A DNA stretch of 64,000 nt from Pisolithus tinctorius (Eukaryota; Basidiomycota; Agaricomycetes; Boletales; Pisolithaceae). A program made the translations under genes and the position numbers. The stretch's first letter is position 1. Each line of letters begins with the position of its first letter. The notes under the pieces are model-generated. The model worked only from the letters and a program-made list of their open reading frames with translations, made no database searches and had not been told where the DNA came from. The stretch covers positions 1 through 64,000 of the forward strand of contig JANFAH010000093.1 of the NCBI GenBank assembly GCA_024663395.1, in the 5' to 3' direction. Positions 59,318 through 64,000 of the stretch are shown piece after piece.

Positions 59318-60968
59318 CTAAGCCGCATGTTGTATCAAATGGCGATTACTCCCCAGTAAGGCAGCCCATAAGATACCCAAGGCTATACTTATCTCTCGCC
59401 TCCGCGCCCGCGACTTTCTCCACGCTAGCTTGAGCAGTCCGAGGACTGTCAATATGAATGATATGTCTAAGCACAAGCGCCGGACGATCACGAGGACTGG
59501 TGACTGATTTTCACTGTGCAAAAAGAAGTTGAGGAGCCGTTGTAAAACTTCGACACCCCGCGATGCTGGCCTCAGCACATGCGCCCACAGACCCATGTCC
59601 TCGACGTCCCATTCCAACGGTTCCACTTGTTGTTTTGTGGGGCTTCCGCTCCCCGATCTGCTCAAGGATGGCAGCATGGAATTCGATGTCCGCGGAGGAG
59701 GTCGCGTTATTGATGCCTCAATAGAATCAAGACGCTCTGATAATGCCGCCACATGCGCTTGAACATTCTCGACGGCTACCTCGAGAGACATTTCAGCATG
59801 TGATGGTGGTCGTGTATCCACGCTGTAGTGACCAGGTAGTGTGAGCAGAGGCTGACCCTTATAATGCGGCAGCGGAGGGTGCGCCTGCGGGCTTAGATCG
59901 TGGGAAGAGGGTGTCGGGAGCCTTCTAGAACGGGGTAGCGTTGCGGAGGTCATCGGTCCTGAACGAGAACCATCGAAGGCTGATCGTGTCTCATAAAGGG
60001 GAAGGGGCTGCACAGCGGGTACGCTGGAACGACGCGGTGGCGGAGATGTAAGCGTGCTCGTGAGGGGCGTACGGTATCGCGAGGAAATAGAAGAAAGAGG
60101 GCGACCTGAGTGCTCACGCAAGGATGGCAGTTCCCGCGCCTTACTGTCAATCTCATCATCGTCAGAGCTACCCTCGGCGTCGTCGTCAATATGCGGAAGG
60201 CTACCAGGTATTTCTGGCGGACGGGATACGAATGCAGGGAGTGAGCGGGGACTCTCAGCGGCAGCGCTAGAGCCGGATGAGTCGGACCGCGGTGATGGGG
60301 ACCTGGTTGATGAGTCTGCGAAGGCACGTCAGTCTACGCGCAGGAGAAATGGTGTCAAACATACGACCAGTATTATAAGCAGGACCGTACGATTGCAGGT
60401 CATTAACGAGGCCTTGGGCGGTCGCCTTGTCAGAATGCTTGTTCAAAGCCTGAAATAATAACATTTTAAAAAAAGCTCAGAATCCAGTCCACGAACAGAT
60501 ATTTTAGGGTTAACACCTTAAGCAGAGCATCCACGTAGCGCCACTTTGCCTCGTACGGGTTCATGTCCTTAAGCTTTGCCCAAGCATCCCTACAAATGAT
60601 TAACACGTGATATCGGTCGGTGACAACAAGGCAGCATGGAACACACCACTTTGCGCGTCCAAGCATATCCAGGAGACCTGGCCGAGGGGATGTGACATTC
60701 CCAATTGTGGCTGGAAGGTAATGTGGAATGGTGAGATTCAGCGCAGAGCAATTCGTCATGATGCCCTACCTTGCTTGTAGAGACTGCGCGGAGGGAGGCG
60801 GGAGAATTGTCAGCCCACACAACAAGAGAAACCTTTTCGGACATCAGCACACCTGTACATGTTCAGCTTCTCTTCGTATCCGGTTTGTATTGGCCCTGTC
60901 TTTGGCAGGCCTTGCACTATCTCCACTGCCCGGTTGAACTGGGCGTCAAGAAGCTGGTGTGGGTCCAT
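59318..60968 (-). CDS. Membrane-anchored acyl-CoA-binding protein, Atg37/ACBD5-like
   Basis: Start ATG 60968 (MDPHQLLDAQFNRAVEIVQG). Three or four exons build an N-terminal acyl-CoA-binding domain: LPKTGPIQTGYEEKLNMYR, ATIGNVTSPRPGLLDMLGRA-like text (visible as TIGNVTSPRPGLLDMLGRAK), AWAKLKDMNPYEAKWRYVDA, then NKHSDKATAQGLVNDLQSY. A long Ser/Pro-rich, partly acidic middle follows, then a coiled coil (VENVQAHVAALSERLDSIEA) and a hydrophobic C-terminal region (LDISFILTVLGLLKLAW, ISIALGILWAALLGS). Stop TAG at 59318. ACB domain, coiled coil and C-terminal anchor match ACBD5/Atg37, peroxisomal proteins acting in pexophagy and contact sites. Location and role are inferred. Confidence 0.82.
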
Positions 60969-61358
60969 TCCAGTGAGCTCAACAGCTGAACAGAAACCGC
61001 TCTACTCGAATCTCAGCACGAGAAGTAATAACTAGGTGAGGTCGACCGCTGGACAATGGCAACGGGACTGGGGCGTGTGCGGCCCGTGTGGAGGTGTCGC
61101 TTCAAGACGCGCCCGTGTGACACCGGGTGTGACCTGTCTTGTGCGTGACTTCTGATTGGCTCCCCCCTGTCGGCCTCGCAGCTCACACACGGCTCAGTAA
61201 AAGTCTATGTCATTTATTCGAGCTCGATGTCATTATGGAACAGGATTAAACTACATCAGATAGCCTCCCAGGAAGCGAGGACAAGTCGAGGTTTTACGAA
61301 TGCTGGTTAAGCATGTCAATATGCAGGGTAACAAGGATTCATTCAGACATACGCGATA
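60969..61358. other. Spacer upstream of the acyl-CoA-binding protein gene
   Basis: About 390 bases. A CCAAT box in reverse orientation (ATTGG near 61155) is present; no gene is seen. Confidence 0.5.
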
Positions 61359-61745
61359 TCACGAGCTCCCAGTCGCCCAATTATACTTTAGTGAGCCAGG
61401 TATCAGCTCCTCACGCTCGCTCACCATTTTACCTGATCCACGTCCGTAAGTTGAGTCAGAGAAGTATGTGTTACCAAGGAACCCACCCTTCCATACTAAT
61501 CTCCCCCACGCTTTCCCATGTTTACCCTCGAGCTTTAGTTTCGTCCTTGTGACCTGCCAGTAGGAGCTATGAATACCCTTCTGTGCCCACCGACTTTGAT
61601 GTACAGTTTGGCCGACGCCATCCCGAGGGTACCTCGACAACACTTGGCAAAGAGTAGCCGGCTTTGATTGAAGAGACGGAGGGAGCTCCTTGGGAAGCAG
61701 CGTGAGGATGGCACGGGTCGCGTTGGGTGGTAGCCTGGGTCCCAT
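61359..61745 (-). CDS. Mitochondrial small-subunit ribosomal protein mS34-like
   Basis: Start ATG 61745 (MGPRLPPNATRAILTLLPKE). The body LSRYPRDGVGQTVHQSRWAQ, KGIHSSYWQVTRTKLKLEGK and HGKAWGRLVWKG resembles fungal mS34 of the mitochondrial small subunit. One GT-AG intron (about 61441-61494) joins LVWKG to KMVSEREELIPGSLKYNWAT. Stop TGA 61359-61361. The protein is short and basic. It starts only 85 bases from the divergent GatC gene, whose product also acts in mitochondrial translation, which supports the call. Identification is from remembered family similarity only. Confidence 0.65.
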   Translation of the reverse strand: MGPRLPPNATRAILTLLPKELPPSLQSKPATLCQVLSRYPRDGVGQTVHQSRWAQKGIHSSYWQVTRTKLKLEGKHGKAWGRLVWKGGFLGNTYFSDSTYGRGSGKMVSEREELIPGSLKYNWATGSS

Positions 61746-61830
61746 TCAATGATTGGTTTGTTGTCTAACCTCGACGACGGGTGTGGTTTTGGTAGTGCTG
61801 GGCTTTCTTTCCCACGGACTCATCTGTCTC
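61746..61830. promoter_or_regulatory. 85-base divergent promoter mS34 / GatC
   Basis: Only 85 bases separate the two start codons, so both genes must share promoter elements or have start sites inside each other's leader. No clear TATA or CCAAT box is seen. Confidence 0.45.
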
Positions 61831-62307
61831 ATGCTAGTAGCCAGGCTCCTCAGGTGCAGATATCGTGGGCGGACGACGATATCCAAGCGTCCGCTAACAA
61901 AGCCGGCCGTCGAAACCGATGCATGTGGAATACCTCTCAATCCAACCTGGTCCGTTAAGGAGCTTCTTTCGTCGTATCCGTCGCCAACCTTGTCTTCTAC
62001 CACTTTCCGGCGGCTTCACGAATTATCTGCCCTCATACCACCCGCTGAAGAAACACCAGAACATGCTGAGATGAAGACGGAATTCGAGGAGTTAGTCAGG
62101 CTTGTCGAAGCTGTCAAACTCGTTCAACTCGACGACTACCCCAGCGATACCATTCCGGATGGGAGGGTATGGGCCGAGGGCAAGGGACTACCTCTAGAGA
62201 GTAGCTCTTCCACGGAGGGAGATGAAGTGCAAGGGAGAGACCTGCTTCGACTCGCCAGCCGAACTTTGGATGGAATGTACGTCGTCGAGGCCAATAGCAA
62301 GAGATGA
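61831..62307 (+). CDS. Mitochondrial glutamyl-tRNA(Gln) amidotransferase subunit C (GatC-like)
   Basis: GatC is the small subunit of the amidotransferase that converts Glu-tRNA(Gln) to Gln-tRNA(Gln) in mitochondria. I choose ATG 61831 because it begins a clear presequence, MLVARLLRCRYRGRTTISKR. The open frame extends upstream without an ATG before it. The body reads IPLNPTWSVKELLSSYPSPT, FRRLHELSALIPPAEETPEH, EFEELVRLVEAVKLVQLDDY, IPDGRVWAEGKGLPLESS and RDLLRLASRTLDGMYVVEA, matching basidiomycete GatC-type proteins. Single exon from this start. Divergent from mS34. Confidence 0.7.
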   Translation: MLVARLLRCRYRGRTTISKRPLTKPAVETDACGIPLNPTWSVKELLSSYPSPTLSSTTFRRLHELSALIPPAEETPEHAEMKTEFEELVRLVEAVKLVQLDDYPSDTIPDGRVWAEGKGLPLESSSSTEGDEVQGRDLLRLASRTLDGMYVVEANSKR

Positions 62308-62506
62308 TTATGCACGTTATAGCAAACGACTTGCAGTGTACGTAGAAATAACATCTCATAACGATTTACTCCATAACTTAGCCTATCACTCGGGATCGAC
62401 CAGGCAGTTGTGGCTAATATGACACTACTGCGATAGGACACCAGCCGTGCAAAAAAGGTGAACGGAGTCTATGGCTGCAAGACTTCTTTGGTAGTGGCAT
62501 ATGTGA

Positions 62507-63210
62507 TCAAGAAGACAGCAGTTTATGTCCACCTGTAGAGCCGAAGCCATTGCTTCCTCTAGCAGTTTCGTTCAGGCTCTGATGAAAAAAGGTCATTATG
62601 TGTTTGGATAGTATGTGACGCAGGCGCACTTCAACTTCCAACACCTCTGGGGTATAGATTCTCTCGAGGATAAGCTGGGCGATACGATCACCCTCTTGAA
62701 CTTTGGGACTATGAGGCTCAAGCATGACAAGGGGGCTCCGACGCACCATGAAAATCTGTGTCCGAAAAGTTGTAAAGGAGAACAAAAATTACGCCACGGT
62801 AGTCTGCGTCAACGACCCCGGCGCCGGTATCTATCATGAATTTTGAAGCTGGGAATCCCGTTGTCACTTGAGTTACTCGCACAAGTGTGAAATGGGCACT
62901 CACCGAGGCCACTGCGAGGAGCGACGCGTCCATATGTCCCTGGAGGTACAGCTATTGAGAGCTGAGTGTCTACCATGGCTTTCCCTCGGGCAGGGATGAC
63001 TTTGTCTTCGGCACTGCACGATAAAATCAGCGGGAGGGACGCGTCTTTCGCGACGCGTTTTCTTTACCTGTACAAGTCATAGCCTGCGGCGAGGGCGGAG
63101 CCACGGGTGGGCAACCTGGCCTTGTCTGATAATCTCTTGACAAGCAGCTGAGGCTCTCTCGACGCGTCAGCAGAGTCGGACATTCTCCGTTTTTTGGTTT
63201 CAGCAGTCAT
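62507..63210 (-). CDS. DUT1: Deoxyuridine 5'-triphosphate nucleotidohydrolase (dUTPase)
   Basis: The trimeric dUTPase splits dUTP to dUMP and pyrophosphate, keeping uracil out of DNA and feeding dTMP synthesis. Start ATG 63210 ([20 protein letters not shown], a basic N-terminus that may be a nuclear signal). All five family motifs are present: [47 protein letters not shown] with the catalytic Asp, [25 protein letters not shown]. Motif V lies in the last exon after a GT-AG intron; the tail is GGHKLLSS, stop at 62507-62509. About five exons. Four ACGCGT boxes lie within the gene. Confidence 0.92.
62924..63167. promoter_or_regulatory. Four ACGCGT boxes inside the dUTPase gene
   Basis: ACGCGT occurs at 62924-62929, 63039-63044, 63053-63058 and 63162-63167. 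The middle pair, 14 bases apart, lies in the first intron; the others are in exons. Intragenic MBF sites would be unusual; an AACGCG core also occurs upstream (63446-63451). Confidence 0.4.
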
Positions 63211-63475
63211 TGTCGGTTCTGAGATGTGTTAGAGCGTGTTCCGGCCTTTATTTAATGGCTGGCGAATTTCCGAAATAGTACATTCCTTCACACGTTCATT
63301 GACCCACCTCGTCTTTCTTTCTTGCTTCTTTTTTCTGCATTCAATGCAATTGAATACACGTCGGAGGTGGCCGTGGGTGGAAGTTGCATCACCTGCACCG
63401 CCGCCACGTGACCACGCACGTGATGCATCCGAGTTCGGTTCAAAAAACGCGCCCTGCTCCGATCGCTTCTCCTGC

Positions 63476-64000
63476 ATGGACTTGTCTCAGCAGGAGCTCC
63501 CGTTGACGTCTTATTTTGTCAGGGCGGCCAGGGAGAACAAAGCAGTCGACCATCCTTCCCGTAAACGGAAGCTAATCACTACTCATGATACAGGGGCAGT
63601 TCAGGACAAACGAACAAAGGGAGGCCCAGCGAAAGATGCACATGCTGGTCCAAGTCGCTCCACGCCTGACAATCAATCGGTGCGCCGTGCTAATCCGCGC
63701 GTGAATTCGACCCACTTGCCTACACCAACGACCGCTATTCGTAAACGTCCGACTGTTCCTGCGGCTCAGCGCGCCGGAGATACCTCGCCGATGCCACATG
63801 TGAATCGAAAGGCGGCTCACCAGTCATCCATTACGAGCAAGAAGCCGATCGTACTATGCGATATAAACCTTACTCTGAGTGATTCAGACGACAACCCTTT
63901 AGAAGTCCTCCCCCAATCCAAGAAATCAGACAAAGTGCTTGAAGCCCAATGCTCACCTGCAACCCGATCATTGCCAACCCCATCCTCTAGAAATGTGGTG
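63476..64000 (+). CDS. Unnamed protein, 5' part (partial, runs off right edge)
   Basis: From ATG 63476 the frame stays open for 175 codons to the end of the window. The N-terminus reads MDLSQQELPLTSYFVRAARE, followed by basic, Ser/Pro-rich, probably disordered sequence (HPSRKRKLITTHDT, IRKRPTVPAAQRAGDTSP) and an acidic patch (DINLTLSDSDDNPLEVLP). The composition suggests a nuclear protein. ELPLTSYF loosely resembles a PCNA-binding box but lacks the leading Gln in register. I do not recognise a family. Divergent from dUTPase with 265 bases between starts. Confidence 0.65.
   Translation, partial: MDLSQQELPLTSYFVRAARENKAVDHPSRKRKLITTHDTGAVQDKRTKGGPAKDAHAGPSRSTPDNQSVRRANPRVNSTHLPTPTTAIRKRPTVPAAQRAGDTSPMPHVNRKAAHQSSITSKKPIVLCDINLTLSDSDDNPLEVLPQSKKSDKVLEAQCSPATRSLPTPSSRNVV

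Noticed and set aside
61753..61830. Upstream extension of the GatC frame
   Set aside because: It begins with TTG, not ATG. The ATG at 61831 opens a good mitochondrial presequence.

Overview
This window is nuclear DNA of a filamentous basidiomycete, most likely an Agaricomycete. The evidence is dense protein genes on both strands, many short introns of about 46 to 75 nt, a fungal-type gene set (Bem1, Mbp1 with ankyrin repeats, Cdc14, Cns1, Vfa1), and two families typical of mushroom-forming fungi: a DUF6534-type seven-helix membrane protein and an F-box/leucine-rich protein with an ND-E-DW motif. I see no bacterial operons, CRISPR arrays, rRNA genes, convincing tRNA genes or intact transposons. 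The species cannot be fixed from the sequence alone.

Layout. 1-11.3 kb: 5' part of THO2 (-), a divergent Ca2+/H+ exchanger relative (+), tafazzin (-), a possible two-helix protein (+), and the replication-checkpoint mediator MRC1 (-). 12.1-23 kb: RPL3 (+), a mitochondrial PPR protein (+), an AMMECR1 protein (-), a Rab GTPase with a large insertion (-), the Hsp90 co-chaperone CNS1 (-) and L-2-hydroxyglutarate dehydrogenase (+). 23-30 kb: BEM1 (-) and NOT3 (+) share a promoter region, followed by mitochondrial ribosomal protein bL12m (-). 30-43 kb is gene-poor: it holds a DUF6534 gene (+), a run of degenerate tandem repeats (about 34.7-36.95 kb) and a twelve-odd-exon P450 (+). 43.4-51 kb: a COMPASS Shg1-like gene (-) divergent from HEM12 (+), then CDC14 (-) divergent from an MBP1-type factor (+). 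51.5-64 kb: an F-box pseudogene (-), uL24m (+), a nucleoside transporter (+), VFA1 (-), glutathione-dependent formaldehyde dehydrogenase (+), an Atg37/ACBD5-like acyl-CoA-binding protein (-), mS34 (-) divergent from GatC (+), dUTPase (-), and the start of an unnamed gene that runs off the right edge (+).

Themes. Six proteins serve mitochondrial translation, RNA or membranes (PPR, bL12m, uL24m, mS34, GatC, tafazzin). A cell-cycle group (MRC1, MBP1, CDC14, dUTPase) comes with clusters of the MluI cell-cycle box ACGCGT at MRC1, upstream of MBP1 itself, and inside the dUTPase gene. This suggests, but does not prove, an MBF circuit that includes the gene for its own DNA-binding subunit. Other points of interest are two GC-AG introns, very small coding exons (10 nt in RPL3, 14 nt in the P450), an exchanger with altered ion-binding motifs, and the unexplained repeat array.

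Gene models with introns were assembled by eye from splice sites and family conservation. Gene ends and motif exons are the firmest parts; some internal exon edges are less certain.
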